Below, piece by piece: positions 48,415-60,849 of a stretch of DNA of 64,000 nucleotides. The translations under genes and the position numbers were made by a program. The notes below the pieces were generated by a model. The model did not search any database, had not been told where the DNA came from, and saw only the letters and a list, made by a program, of their open reading frames with translations. Numbering within the stretch: position 1 is the stretch's first letter; each line of letters starts with the position of its first letter. The DNA is from an uncultured Tolumonas sp. (GTDB lineage Bacteria; Pseudomonadota; Gammaproteobacteria; Enterobacterales; Aeromonadaceae). The stretch is taken from contig NZ_OY781381.1 in NCBI RefSeq assembly GCF_963676665.1, positions 186,001 through 250,000 of the forward strand. Reading direction: 5' to 3'.

Positions 48415-49401
48415 TTAATCAAACTGGAATAGTGTTTCGACGGATAAACCTTGTTGCGTCAGCATCTCTTTCATGCGACGTAAGCCTTCCACTTGGATCT
48501 GGCGAACCCGTTCCCGGGTTAAACCAATTTCTTCACCCACTTCTTCCAAGGTAGCGGGTTCATAACCCATCAAACCAAAACGACGGGCCAGCACTTCACG
48601 TTGTTTCGGATTTAACTGCTCCAGCCAGACTACGATGCTGTGCTGCATATCATCATCCTGCGTCTGATCTTCAGGGCAATTAATGCGATCATCAGTCAGA
48701 ATATCAATCAGTGATTTATCACCATCGCCGGCAATTGGCGTGTCGACAGAGCAAATTTTCTCGTTCAGTTTCAGCATACGAGAAACTTCTTCTACCGGTT
48801 TATCCAGCAGAAAGGCAATATCTTCCGCGGTAGGTTCATGATCCAGACGCTGAGCCAGTTCACGTGCCGTACGCAGATATACATTCAGCTCTTTAACTAC
48901 ATGGATCGGTAGGCGAATGGTGCGTGTTTGATTCATAATGGCCCGTTCAACTGTTTGACGGATCCACCATGTCGCATAAGTTGAAAAGCGGAAGCCACGT
49001 TCCGGATCAAATTTTTCAACGGCACGAATAAGACCTAAATTGCCTTCTTCAACCAAGTCTAATAATGCAAGACCACGATTATTGTAACGACGGGCAATTT
49101 TAACCACGAGGCGTAAATTAGATTCAATCATGCGGTTACGGGCAGCTTCATCACCGCGTAAGGCACGACGGGCAAAATAGACTTCTTCTTCTGCTGTCAG
49201 CAACGGTGAAAAACCAATTTCACCCAGATAAAGCTGAGTCGCATCCATGACTTTGGTTATGGTGGGAGATAGCAATAATTCATCAACTGGCTCAATTTCT
49301 GCCATGTCGACATCAACATCAGTAATGTCTTCTACGTCATCAACCGGATCTTGTAAATCCAACAGATCTAAGTCGCTATCAGCACGTTCAGTTACACTCA
49401 T
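48415..49401 (-). CDS. rpoS: RNA polymerase sigma factor RpoS (sigma-38)
   Basis: RpoS directs the general stress and stationary-phase response. From the ATG at 49401 it has 328 residues (E. coli 330). Visible are the acidic N-terminus, region 1.2/2 ([21 protein letters not shown], then [29 protein letters not shown]), the core-binding and -10 segments [20 protein letters not shown], and region 4.2 [20 protein letters not shown]. The Shine-Dalgarno AAGGAGGGGG is very strong. It lies downstream of nlpD, whose coding sequence contains the main rpoS promoter in E. coli. Confidence 0.97.
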   Translation of the reverse strand: MSVTERADSDLDLLDLQDPVDDVEDITDVDVDMAEIEPVDELLLSPTITKVMDATQLYLGEIGFSPLLTAEEEVYFARRALRGDEAARNRMIESNLRLVVKIARRYNNRGLALLDLVEEGNLGLIRAVEKFDPERGFRFSTYATWWIRQTVERAIMNQTRTIRLPIHVVKELNVYLRTARELAQRLDHEPTAEDIAFLLDKPVEEVSRMLKLNEKICSVDTPIAGDGDKSLIDILTDDRINCPEDQTQDDDMQHSIVVWLEQLNPKQREVLARRFGLMGYEPATLEEVGEEIGLTRERVRQIQVEGLRRMKEMLTQQGLSVETLFQFD

Positions 49402-49452
49402 GGCCCCCTCCTTGAGCTCCACAAAGTGTCTGATGAGACATGTAATGTGGAG

Positions 49453-50562
49453 CTATCGTTTCGGCAAATATCTCAACGGATTTACAGATTGCCCGCGGTA
49501 ACGAATCTCAAAATGCAGTCTGACGTCTGATGATTCGCTACTACCCATATCGGCTATCTTTTGCCCAGCTTTAACCACTTGCTGCTCTGTTACTCGCAAC
49601 GCATCATTGTGAGCATACGCTGAAAGATAATCTTCGTTATGTTTGATAATGATCAGATTTCCATATCCACGAAGAGCATTCCCCGCATAGACAACTCGCC
49701 CACCTGCTGCAGCGACCACCGGCTGACCACGCTTACCTGATATATCAATCCCTTTATTACTCTGTTCACCAGCACTAAAACCACCAACAACAGTGCCTTT
49801 TGCTGGCCAACGCCAAGTTAACAGCTTGTTATTAACTTGTTTCGCAGAATCAGAGTAATCTGTTTGATTTTTGTCAACAACCGATTTCGAATTGCTTTTT
49901 TCAGATTTCTGATCTACAGCACGCTCCGTATTAAAGGAGTCTTTTGAACCAAAAGCTGGACTGTTTGTTGCATCGGCACTGATGCCTGTAGATGTTTGTG
50001 CTGGGAAGTGAATGATCTGCCCAGGATGGATCACATAAGGTGCTTTGATATGGTTAAACGCACCTAACTCAGCCAGGCGGAAGCCATTTTTTTCTGCCAG
50101 AACCGACAGGCTATCGCCGACTTTAACTTTATGATCAGGCAAGTTTCGTGGTTCAACAGCATTAGACGGTGATGATAAACCATTAGGTAGAGCATAATGG
50201 ATCACCTGACCTGTTCGCACATGATGCGTCGCATCCAAGCCATTTTGTTCTGCCAATATTCGAACATCTGCACCATACATCCAGGCAATGGCATATAACG
50301 TATCACCCAGCTTCACTGTATAGGGTGTACCGGGGACTAATTTAGGACGCTCGGTGCCCGCAGACCCGACAGGCAATACGCGAGATGGATCATTCCTAAT
50401 AATTGGAGATGCACTATTACGGTATGAAGGCTTAACATTATGCTTACTACCAGCATCTCGTACCGGTGCTGGTGTGGTATTTAATGAACATGCAGTTAAT
50501 ACTGCAGAAAACAGTAATATCAGAATGCAGACAACGATAGGTTGTGTTTTATAGTTACGCAT
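49453..50562 (-). CDS. nlpD: Murein hydrolase activator NlpD
   Basis: NlpD is an outer-membrane lipoprotein that activates the amidase AmiC for septal peptidoglycan splitting. From the ATG at 50562 it has 369 residues. The signal peptide ends in a lipobox LTAC. Two LysM domains are visible (about 75-120, YTVKLGDTLYAIAWMYG; and about 140-185, KVGDSLSVLAEKNG), then a linker and a LytM/M23 domain (about 255-360). The LytM metal site is degenerate (NKGID in place of HxGxD, LHFE in place of HxH), so it should activate rather than cleave. A GTG at 50589 overlaps pcm and is less likely. Confidence 0.93.
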   Translation of the reverse strand: MRNYKTQPIVVCILILLFSAVLTACSLNTTPAPVRDAGSKHNVKPSYRNSASPIIRNDPSRVLPVGSAGTERPKLVPGTPYTVKLGDTLYAIAWMYGADVRILAEQNGLDATHHVRTGQVIHYALPNGLSSPSNAVEPRNLPDHKVKVGDSLSVLAEKNGFRLAELGAFNHIKAPYVIHPGQIIHFPAQTSTGISADATNSPAFGSKDSFNTERAVDQKSEKSNSKSVVDKNQTDYSDSAKQVNNKLLTWRWPAKGTVVGGFSAGEQSNKGIDISGKRGQPVVAAAGGRVVYAGNALRGYGNLIIIKHNEDYLSAYAHNDALRVTEQQVVKAGQKIADMGSSESSDVRLHFEIRYRGQSVNPLRYLPKR

Positions 50563-50585
50563 GAATGCCCAAGCTGAATTAAACG

Positions 50586-51212
50586 TCACATTAATTCACC
50601 ATGAACCAAAGGCACAAAGCGAACAGCTTCAAGCACTTCCGTTCTGGTTTTATTCCCATATTTTTCGATCAGCAACAGTTCTTGCTTATACTCACCGACG
50701 GGGATCACCATCCGCCCCCCATCAGCCAGTTGTGCCAATAATGCTTCCGGTACTTTTTCTGCTGCAGCGGTAACAATAATTGCATCAAATGGCGCTTTAC
50801 TTGTCCAGCCAGCCCAGCCATCGCCATGCCGCATAGAGACATTGTGTAAATCAAGCCGCTGTAACCGACGACGAGCCTGGTATTGCAATGCTTTAATTCG
50901 TTCAACACTGTAAACATGAGGAATGAGTTGCGATAACACCGCCGTTTGATAACCAGAACCGGTGCCCACTTCTAATACACTTTGCGGATTATTTTCAATC
51001 AGCTGTTCAGTCATGCGGGCAACAATATAAGGTTGCGAAATGGTCTGACCAAAACCAATGGGTAAGGCAGTATTGTCCCATGCCTGATGCGAGATGGCTT
51101 CATCGACAAAGTAGTTGCGCGGCACACTAGCCATAGCAGAAAGCACTCGCTCATCCCGGATGCCGAGTTCTTGCAACTGTTTGATTAAAAGATAAGCCAC
51201 CGTGCCACGCAC
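50586..51212 (-). CDS. pcm: Protein-L-isoaspartate O-methyltransferase
   Basis: Pcm methylates isoaspartyl residues with SAM, starting repair of aged proteins. A GTG start at 51212 directly follows the surE stop codon and has GGGGAG about 10 bases upstream. It yields 208 residues, the same as E. coli Pcm; a TTG at 51230 would overlap surE. Motifs include [23 protein letters not shown] and the SAM-binding [15 protein letters not shown], and GEL near the C-terminus. Gene order surE-pcm-nlpD-rpoS is the classical stationary-phase cluster. Confidence 0.94.
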   Translation of the reverse strand: MRGTVAYLLIKQLQELGIRDERVLSAMASVPRNYFVDEAISHQAWDNTALPIGFGQTISQPYIVARMTEQLIENNPQSVLEVGTGSGYQTAVLSQLIPHVYSVERIKALQYQARRRLQRLDLHNVSMRHGDGWAGWTSKAPFDAIIVTAAAEKVPEALLAQLADGGRMVIPVGEYKQELLLIEKYGNKTRTEVLEAVRFVPLVHGELM

Positions 51213-51213
51213 G

Positions 51214-51960
51214 CTATTTAAACTCCCCAATCCATGATGCTAGCTCAGCAACACTGGCGTACGCCGTCATATCAACTTGTAATGGCGTAATAGAAACAAA
51301 TCCATGTTCAATAGCATGGAAATCGGTACCTTCACCTGCATCTTGTTTTTCACCTGGTGGACCAATCCAGTAGACAGGTTTACCACGCGGATCTTGCATC
51401 ACCAGCATTTTTTCACCGCGATGACGATTACCTAATCGGGTGACTTTGATACCTTTAATCTGCTCCAGAGGCAGATCGGGTACGTTAACGTTCAAGATCT
51501 GATCTGACGGCAGCGGATGTGTACGCAAACGAGAAACTAACAGACACGCATAATGGGCCGCTGACGCAAAATGTGTTTCACCAACCAATGATACTGCAAC
51601 CGCCGGTAAGCCCATATGTCGGCCCTCAGTCGCTGCAGCTACAGTACCGGAATAAATGACATCATCACCTAAATTGGCGCCGTGGTTAATACCTGACACA
51701 ACGATATCCGGCCAAGGATCCAGCAATTTATTCACGGCGAAATGCACACAATCGGTTGGTGTACCTTTCACAGAATAACGTTTTCCTTCTTCGAGTATTT
51801 CAACCCGGATCGGATTTTCCAGCGTCAATGAGTTACTGGCACCACTACGATTACGATCAGGCGCAACGACAACCACATCCCCCAGTGAACGTAAGACTTC
51901 ACTCAAACAATGCAAGCCTTGTGCATTCACCCCATCATCATTACTAACCAGAATTTTCAT
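51214..51960 (-). CDS. surE: 5'/3'-nucleotidase SurE
   Basis: SurE is a metal-dependent phosphatase acting on nucleoside monophosphates and short polyphosphates, linked to stationary-phase survival. The 248 residues (E. coli 253) begin [15 protein letters not shown] with the metal-binding Asp8-Asp9. The conserved Ser and Asn are in [12 protein letters not shown] and [14 protein letters not shown]. Its start overlaps the truD 3' end by 17 bases and its stop nearly touches the pcm GTG, indicating translational coupling through the cluster. Confidence 0.97.
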   Translation of the reverse strand: MKILVSNDDGVNAQGLHCLSEVLRSLGDVVVVAPDRNRSGASNSLTLENPIRVEILEEGKRYSVKGTPTDCVHFAVNKLLDPWPDIVVSGINHGANLGDDVIYSGTVAAATEGRHMGLPAVAVSLVGETHFASAAHYACLLVSRLRTHPLPSDQILNVNVPDLPLEQIKGIKVTRLGNRHRGEKMLVMQDPRGKPVYWIGPPGEKQDAGEGTDFHAIEHGFVSITPLQVDMTAYASVAELASWIGEFK

Positions 51961-52999
51961 CGCGCGTATTTTCTCTTATATTGACCAATTCACGGATCAA
52001 ACTGGTAGCATAACTACCGGAAGATAATGAAAAATGCAGCTCTAAGGCATTATCTAACCAGCGCCAGCGTAAATCATTAGTACGTAATACTGCCCGACGA
52101 CGTTCTTGCTGCATGCCGGCCTTTTCCAATGCCTGCAACCAGTCGGCATGTTCAGCTAAAACAGAAGACTCCCACGCCAAAGCATCACCTTCAGCTTGGC
52201 TGATACCGCGTCCCCATAACGGCGCTGTAGTCACTAATTCGCCAAACTCGATACGCTGAGCAAGTTGGTTATTACGCACACCTTTATCGACGACCAAACA
52301 ACTGTCGGAATTATTAAACATCAGGCAGTCGCCCGGCATCGGCTCTTGCAAACAGTTATCTCGGATACGGGCGGCGACAACCCGATTAAAAATATAGCTA
52401 CGTGCGGCAGATAAATAGATCGCCCGTTTTTGCCGATCATGAATACGACGGCCATTAAACATATCGGCAGCAATCTGCAAATTGTTACCATCATGACCAA
52501 ATCGCTGCGGACCAAAATAATTGGGAACGCCTAATTGCGAGATCTGCTGCAAGCGCAAATCTAGATCACGGCTTTGTTGAATATCTCGCAGATGTATGCG
52601 GAATAAGTTACCACGCAATACACCCGGTCTCAGCTTTTTATCGTGTCTAATTGTCTGCAAAACCTGAATATTTTCAGACTCAAACCCGCGCAGATCAGGA
52701 TCTGGTTTACCCGGTAGATGTAATCCAAACCATTGCTCAGTTATTGCATGCCGATCTTTAAGCCCGGCCCAACTGACTGACGAAAGCGGTAGACCAGTAT
52801 GTTCAGACAGTAATTTAGCCACCCAAGCCGTGTTTTCGCTGGTTTTGCGAATACGGACAAACAAATGTTCGCCTTGTCCACTCGGCATAAAACCCAGATC
52901 TTCAAACACCTGAAAATCCGCTGGTTCAGCTTTTAAAAGTGCAGACTGTGTTGGCTGACCAAAACGGTATGGCCAATTTAGGTCGAATTCATTATTCAT
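51944..52999 (-). CDS. truD: tRNA pseudouridine(13) synthase TruD
   Basis: TruD makes pseudouridine 13 in tRNA-Glu. From the ATG at 52999 it has 351 residues (E. coli 349). The catalytic Asp is in [15 protein letters not shown] (about residue 80), [12 protein letters not shown] is the conserved core, and an inserted TRUD domain occupies the middle. The start overlaps the end of ispF by eight bases; an upstream in-frame extension to 53035 would lie entirely inside ispF and is rejected. Gene order ispD-ispF-truD-surE is conserved. Confidence 0.95.
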   Translation of the reverse strand: MNNEFDLNWPYRFGQPTQSALLKAEPADFQVFEDLGFMPSGQGEHLFVRIRKTSENTAWVAKLLSEHTGLPLSSVSWAGLKDRHAITEQWFGLHLPGKPDPDLRGFESENIQVLQTIRHDKKLRPGVLRGNLFRIHLRDIQQSRDLDLRLQQISQLGVPNYFGPQRFGHDGNNLQIAADMFNGRRIHDRQKRAIYLSAARSYIFNRVVAARIRDNCLQEPMPGDCLMFNNSDSCLVVDKGVRNNQLAQRIEFGELVTTAPLWGRGISQAEGDALAWESSVLAEHADWLQALEKAGMQQERRRAVLRTNDLRWRWLDNALELHFSLSSGSYATSLIRELVNIRENTRDENSG

Positions 53000-53474
53000 C
53001 AGCAGCAACCAGTAAAACGACAGCTTCGACAGCAATACCTTCTTTACGACCAGTAAACCCTAATTTCTCGGTAGTTGTCGCTTTAACATTAACCTGTGAC
53101 AGCTCACTTTCCAGATCAACCGCCAAATTCAGACACATGGCTGGAATATGGGGAGCCATCTTTGGCGCCTGAGCAATGATAGTGACATCGAGATTACCGA
53201 GTTGGAAGCCACTATTTTTGACCCGCGCGAACACATCACGCAGTAAAATACGACTATCAACACCTTTAAACTGCGGATCGGTATCCGGAAAATGACGACC
53301 GATATCACCGGCAGCAATAGCACCCAATAACGCATCTGCAACCGCATGTAATACGACATCACCATCCGAATGAGCGATCAAACCTTGTTCATAGGGCACT
53401 GCTACCCCTCCCAGAATACAAGGTCCTTCACCACCAAAACGATGTACATCAAAACCGTGACCGATCCGGATCAT
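52992..53474 (-). CDS. ispF: 2-C-methyl-D-erythritol 2,4-cyclodiphosphate synthase
   Basis: IspF cyclises CDP-ME-2-phosphate to MEcPP in the MEP isoprenoid pathway. The 160 residues (E. coli 159) start [15 protein letters not shown] with metal ligands Asp9 and His11; the third ligand is in [21 protein letters not shown], and [10 protein letters not shown] and [17 protein letters not shown] are conserved. Its ATG overlaps the ispD stop (ATGA), and the two consecutive pathway enzymes are encoded as a coupled pair. Confidence 0.97.
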   Translation of the reverse strand: MIRIGHGFDVHRFGGEGPCILGGVAVPYEQGLIAHSDGDVVLHAVADALLGAIAAGDIGRHFPDTDPQFKGVDSRILLRDVFARVKNSGFQLGNLDVTIIAQAPKMAPHIPAMCLNLAVDLESELSQVNVKATTTEKLGFTGRKEGIAVEAVVLLVAADE

Positions 53475-54154
53475 GCTAACTCCTGTTGCTGCAGAATAAA
53501 TGCCGCTAATGCCAGATCTTCCGGTTGAGTCACTTTGATGTTATCAGCACGCCCCGTAACCAGTAGTGGTTTGAACCCCGCCAATTCCATGGCTGACGCA
53601 TCGTCAGTCAACACCACAGACTGAGCAAGACCCGCATCTATCGCGTCGGCCAGTTGCTGAGTTGGAAACATCTGCGGTGTTAATGCATGCCAAAGATGGC
53701 CACGTTCAACGGTTTGTTCAATATGCTGCTGTGGATCAGCACGTTTCATGGTGTCTTTAACTGGTACAGCCAGAATCGCACCATCTTCACCACGTTCGAC
53801 TGCCGCCAGTAAGCGATCCAAATCAGCATGAGTGACACAAGGGCGAGCGGCATCATGCACCAACACCCAATCGGTTTCGACACAAGCTAAACCATTTAAT
53901 ACCGAAATTGCCCGCTCAGGGCCGCCGATGGTGACCTCAATTTTAGGATGCGTTGCCAAAGCCAATGCGGGGAAATAATGATCATCGTCCGCAATCACCA
54001 CCACGATCTTTTCAATCTGTGGGTGTGAAAGTAAACGGGTTAACGTATGTTCGATGATCGTCTTATCGCCTAATGGCAAATATTGTTTCGGCTTATTAGC
54101 TTGCATCCGGCTTCCCCGGCCTGCAGCGGGCACTACGGCAGTAAATGTCTGCAT
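53471..54154 (-). CDS. ispD: 2-C-methyl-D-erythritol 4-phosphate cytidylyltransferase
   Basis: IspD transfers CMP to MEP in the MEP isoprenoid pathway. The 227 residues (E. coli 236) contain the nucleotide-binding N-terminus [40 protein letters not shown] in the middle and [11 protein letters not shown] plus [11 protein letters not shown] towards the end. It starts three bases after the ftsB stop and overlaps ispF by four bases. Confidence 0.97.
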   Translation of the reverse strand: MQTFTAVVPAAGRGSRMQANKPKQYLPLGDKTIIEHTLTRLLSHPQIEKIVVVIADDDHYFPALALATHPKIEVTIGGPERAISVLNGLACVETDWVLVHDAARPCVTHADLDRLLAAVERGEDGAILAVPVKDTMKRADPQQHIEQTVERGHLWHALTPQMFPTQQLADAIDAGLAQSVVLTDDASAMELAGFKPLLVTGRADNIKVTQPEDLALAAFILQQQELA

Positions 54155-54157
54155 GAC

Positions 54158-54475
54158 TTAATCACTCTTCGGTAGTGAACTATTCTTGTTTTGCCCAGCA
54201 CTGTCGCGAGGCAGTACCCGGTAAAAAGTTTCTCCGGGTTTAATAAAACCCAAATCATTTCGAGCTAATTCTTCAATAGCTTCAAGACCACTTTTAAGAT
54301 CTTCAATTTCTTCTTTAAGTAACATATTACGCTCTTGCAGCTTCTGATTATCAGCCTGCTGGCGTAATAAATTTTCTGAGACTTGTCGATACTCAACGAG
54401 TCCGTTTTTCCCGAACCAGAGCTGGCGTTGCACCAACGCCAAGACAACCATCAGGATAAGGGTAAACAGGCGCAT
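54158..54475 (-). CDS. ftsB: Cell division protein FtsB
   Basis: FtsB is a bitopic divisome protein that with FtsL and FtsQ activates septal synthesis. From the ATG at 54475 it has 105 residues (E. coli 103): a short cytoplasmic start, one TM helix (about 3-21, LFTLILMVVLALVQ), and a coiled coil (about 30-75, RQQADNQKLQERNMLLKEEIEDLK) followed by LARNDLGFIKPGETFYR. A strong Shine-Dalgarno GGAGG lies seven bases upstream. It is separated from eno by a terminator only about 44 bases before its start, so any own promoter must be compact. Confidence 0.94.
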   Translation of the reverse strand: MRLFTLILMVVLALVQRQLWFGKNGLVEYRQVSENLLRQQADNQKLQERNMLLKEEIEDLKSGLEAIEELARNDLGFIKPGETFYRVLPRDSAGQNKNSSLPKSD

Positions 54476-54518
54476 GTCGTCTCCTCCTGGAGACATAGTT
54501 TCCCACATTCCACCATAA

Positions 54519-54547
54519 AAGAAAGCCCCGCCAATTGGCGGGGCTTC
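54519..54547 (-). terminator. Intrinsic terminator after eno
   Basis: On the minus strand AAGCCCCGCCAATTGGCGGGGCTT forms a stem followed by TCTTTTATGG. It is 26 bases after the eno stop and just before ftsB. Confidence 0.88.
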
Positions 54548-54572
54548 ATCATTTTTTTAGCGAAAACAGGAA

Positions 54573-55952
<1,380 letters not shown>

Positions 55953-55962
55953 TTATTGTCGA

Positions 55963-57624
<1,662 letters not shown>

Positions 57625-57661
57625 TCACGCAGATGCGTGCGGGAGAAACAGACGGGATGAA

Positions 57662-57690
57662 ATTATACCGCAAGCCCCCGCTCCTAACAA
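57662..57690 (-). promoter_or_regulatory. Sigma-70 promoter of pyrG
   Basis: On the minus strand TTGTTA, a 17-nt spacer and a perfect TATAAT (plus-strand 57662-57667) lie about 62 bases upstream of the pyrG start, in the mazG-pyrG gap. Confidence 0.8.
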
Positions 57691-57741
57691 CGGCAACAGG
57701 ATACTCATTTGCATTGAGAGGAGTCTTGCGTTGCGTCAACT

Positions 57742-58539
57742 TCACTTCAATTGTTTAACTTGTTGCCAAACGGCTTCTAATTCAGCCAAAGAACAGGCTT
57801 TTACTGAACGGCCCTGTGATTGAATAATGTGTTCCACCGCACGAAAACGCCGTTCAAATTTATGGTTTCCGGCCCGCAGGATCTTTTCTGGCTCAAAACC
57901 CAGGTGACGAACCAAGTTGACATTGGCAAACAGCAAATCCCCCAGCTCTTCGCCCAGCGCCGCTTTATCATAGTCAGCACGGTTGATCTCAGCCATGACC
58001 TCATCTAACTCTTCATGGATTTTTTCAATTACCGGCGGCAGCTCATGCCAGTCAAAACCAACCGTCGCGCAGCGTTTTTGGATCTTATTGGCACGCATTA
58101 ATGCCGGTAAATTGTGTGGAATGTCATCCAACACACTGGTGGCTTGCGCATCTTTTTCCTGCCGTTCTTTGGCTTTTTCTGCTTCCCAATTTGCGCTCAC
58201 TGCGGCGCTATCGGCAAACTCTTTACCTGCAAAGACATGTGGATGGCGACGTACCAGCTTTTCACTGATGGTGCTCACCACATCCTGAAAATTGAACAGA
58301 CCTTGTTCTTGCGCCAGTTGCGCATAAAACACTACCTGAAACAGCAGATCACCCAGCTCAGATTTAAGTCCGGTGAGATCGTTTTGTTCAATGCTATCGA
58401 CCACTTCATAGGCTTCTTCAATGGTATAGGCCGTCAGACTCTGCAAGGTCTGTTTTTTGTCCCATGGACAACCATTTTCCGGATCGCGTAATTGCTGCAT
58501 TAACGCCAGAAGATCTTGCATCGAGTATGTGTGCGACAT
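57742..58539 (-). CDS. mazG: Nucleoside triphosphate pyrophosphohydrolase MazG
   Basis: MazG hydrolyses NTPs and dNTPs to the monophosphate and pyrophosphate; in E. coli it also affects ppGpp levels. The 265 residues (E. coli 263) have two MazG domains, each with an EExxE-type motif and an ELGDLL helix: IEEAYEVVDSI with ELGDLLFQVVFY in the first half, and HEELDEVMAEIN with ELGDLLFANVNLVRHLG in the second. It lies between relA (63-base gap with terminator) and pyrG. No mazEF toxin pair intervenes, unlike E. coli. Confidence 0.95.
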   Translation of the reverse strand: MSHTYSMQDLLALMQQLRDPENGCPWDKKQTLQSLTAYTIEEAYEVVDSIEQNDLTGLKSELGDLLFQVVFYAQLAQEQGLFNFQDVVSTISEKLVRRHPHVFAGKEFADSAAVSANWEAEKAKERQEKDAQATSVLDDIPHNLPALMRANKIQKRCATVGFDWHELPPVIEKIHEELDEVMAEINRADYDKAALGEELGDLLFANVNLVRHLGFEPEKILRAGNHKFERRFRAVEHIIQSQGRSVKACSLAELEAVWQQVKQLK

Positions 58540-58555
58540 GAGGGTACCTTGACAG

Positions 58556-58583
58556 AAAAAACCGCCGCAGAGAACCTGCAGCG
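58556..58583 (-). terminator. Intrinsic terminator after relA
   Basis: On the minus strand CGCTGCAG-GTTCT-CTGCGGCG forms an 8-bp stem with one G-U pair, followed by GTTTTTTC, between relA and mazG. Confidence 0.85.
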
Positions 58584-58601
58584 GAGAGGATAAAAAGTTA
58601 A

Positions 58602-60833
58602 TTACAGACGTTTGGCGTTGACTACATCGTTCATCTGGTTGATTTTCGCCAACATCCGGTTCAGCGTTTCAATATTGTAAATTTCCATATCAATATCGAT
58701 ATCAGCCGTTTGCTGTTTCACGTTGGAACGGCTGCGCATTCCTAAGACATTAATCTTTTCATTGGCGATGATGGTCGTGATATCCCGCAACAAACCGGAA
58801 CGATCGTTGGCCGTGATCCGCACCGTCAACGCATAACCACCGGAGTAATTCTCACCCCAAACCGCATCGATGATCCGCTCAGGGTTCCGACGGCTCAGCT
58901 CTTTATACTGTTCGCAATCTTCACGGTGAATGGAAATACCGCGCCCTTGGGTAATAAAACCGGTAATGCTATCGCCCGGGATCGGTTGGCAACAACGCGC
59001 AACGTGTGTCATCAGATTACCCACACCTTGCACAACAATGTGCCCCTTACCCGGTTTCACATTTTTCATCCGGTGCTGGGTTTTATTTTCTAACTGTTCC
59101 CGCAGACGGCGATCTTCTTCTTCCGCCGTCGGTTTATTCAGTTTCTGCTCCAGGAAGTTCATCAACTGATTAATACGCACTTCACCAGAACCTAAACCAG
59201 CCAGCAGATCGTCAAACTCCATCAGGCTAAGACGGGTATAGAACTCTTTGACGGTCGCCGCCAATTCATCACGGGAGAGATGAAAACCGTGGCGATCGAT
59301 TTCTTTATCCAGCAACTCTTTACCGGCGAGAATATTCTTATCGCGATCCAATTTACGAAACCATGACGCCACTTTGGCGCGCGCACGGCTGGTACGTAAA
59401 AAGGCCAGATTCGGATTCATCCAGTCGCGGCTGGGGTTTGGCTCTTTTTGCGTAATAACTTCGATCTGATCGCCGGTTTGCAGCTGATAGGTAAATGGCA
59501 CGATGCGGCCATCAATTTTGGCACCGATACAACGGTGACCAATCATGCTGTGTACCTGATAGGCAAAATCCAGTGGTGTCGCACCGGCAGGTAAATCGAC
59601 CACATCGCCTTTCGGCGTAAAGACGTATACCCGCTCTTCGAATACTTGCGTGCGCAATTCATCGACCAGCGAGCCGGATTCAACCATATCTTCCTGCCAG
59701 GCCAGCAACTTCCGCAGCCAGGCAATACGCTCTTCATAGGCGGAATCTTTGCCGCCTTGCATGCCTTCTTTATATTTCCAATGCGCTGCGACACCCAGTT
59801 CAGATTCCTGATGCATCTGCTCAGTACGGATCTGGATTTCGACCGTTTTGCCTTCCGGCCCCAATACCACAGTATGAATTGACTGATAACCATTCGGTTT
59901 CGGGTTGGCGACGTAATCGTCAAACTCGCGCGGAATGTGATGCCAGAGGGTATGGATGATCCCCAGTGCGGCATAACAATCCTGCAGGCGTTTGGTGACC
60001 ACACGCACAGCACGCACATCGTAAAGATCGGAAAAATCGAGATGTTTTTTCTGCATCTTGCGCCAGATGCTGTAGATGTGTTTTGGACGCCCATAGACTT
60101 CTGCATTGATGCCGGCATCCTGCAGTGCGTTTTTGGTATCCGAAACAAATTGCTGGATATAACGTTCACGATCCAGTCGTTTTTCATCCAGCAATTTCGC
60201 GATCTGTTTATAGGTATCTGGGTGCAGATAACGGAACGAGAGATCTTCCAATTCCCACTTCAGCTGACCAATACCGAGTCGATTCGCCAGTGGCGCGTAG
60301 ATATTGGAGATCTCTTTTGCCACCATAACGCGGGTTTCTTCGGTGGCATTTTTCACTTCGCGCAAACAGGCGATACGTTCGGCCAGTTTAATCACCACCG
60401 CACGCACATCTTCCACCATCGCCAATAACATGCGACGCACATTATCGACCTGTGTATCCGAAACATTGGCGGTATTGAGATTTTGCAGAAAGCGGATCGC
60501 ATCGATATCGATGACACCTTGCAGCAATTTACTGATGACTACGCCATAGTCCGTTGCTGCCTTGGTCACCGTCAGATAACCAGGTTCCAGCAGCGGGTAT
60601 AACACCGCTGCTTTCAGCGTCTCCATATCCATGTGTAACATCAGTAAAATACCGATCATCTCGGCACTGCGTTGGGATAAGCGCTGCTGTTCGCTCTCGT
60701 CCTGAATTAAGTTATGACAATACTCAAACACCGAGAACAACGCCTGCTTATCTGCCTCGGGCAGATCCAGCGTTGTCATCCACTCGTTTAAGTCAAAACC
60801 CGTTTTCAGGTGAGTATCACGAACCGCAACCAT
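58602..60833 (-). CDS. relA: (p)ppGpp synthetase RelA
   Basis: RelA is the ribosome-bound stringent factor that makes (p)ppGpp when uncharged tRNA enters the A site. From the ATG at 60833 (MVAVRDTHL) it has 743 residues (E. coli 744). The order is a degenerate HD domain (about 30-200), synthetase domain with YGRPKHIYSIWRKMQKK and the EFDD signature in IPREFDDYVANPKPNGYQS (typical of monofunctional RelA, not SpoT), TGS (VYVFTPKGDVVDLPAGATPLDFAY), a Cys-containing region (HVARCCQPIPGD) and a C-terminal ACT domain. An upstream extension to 60884 would run into rlmD. Confidence 0.97.
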   Translation of the reverse strand: MVAVRDTHLKTGFDLNEWMTTLDLPEADKQALFSVFEYCHNLIQDESEQQRLSQRSAEMIGILLMLHMDMETLKAAVLYPLLEPGYLTVTKAATDYGVVISKLLQGVIDIDAIRFLQNLNTANVSDTQVDNVRRMLLAMVEDVRAVVIKLAERIACLREVKNATEETRVMVAKEISNIYAPLANRLGIGQLKWELEDLSFRYLHPDTYKQIAKLLDEKRLDRERYIQQFVSDTKNALQDAGINAEVYGRPKHIYSIWRKMQKKHLDFSDLYDVRAVRVVTKRLQDCYAALGIIHTLWHHIPREFDDYVANPKPNGYQSIHTVVLGPEGKTVEIQIRTEQMHQESELGVAAHWKYKEGMQGGKDSAYEERIAWLRKLLAWQEDMVESGSLVDELRTQVFEERVYVFTPKGDVVDLPAGATPLDFAYQVHSMIGHRCIGAKIDGRIVPFTYQLQTGDQIEVITQKEPNPSRDWMNPNLAFLRTSRARAKVASWFRKLDRDKNILAGKELLDKEIDRHGFHLSRDELAATVKEFYTRLSLMEFDDLLAGLGSGEVRINQLMNFLEQKLNKPTAEEEDRRLREQLENKTQHRMKNVKPGKGHIVVQGVGNLMTHVARCCQPIPGDSITGFITQGRGISIHREDCEQYKELSRRNPERIIDAVWGENYSGGYALTVRITANDRSGLLRDITTIIANEKINVLGMRSRSNVKQQTADIDIDMEIYNIETLNRMLAKINQMNDVVNAKRL

Positions 60834-60849
60834 GAGACGTTCGTCCTTA

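Noticed and set aside
59543-60187. 214-codon minus-strand frame inside relA
   Set aside because: It is an out-of-frame shadow of relA (contains degraded out-of-frame peptides) and has no conserved motif.
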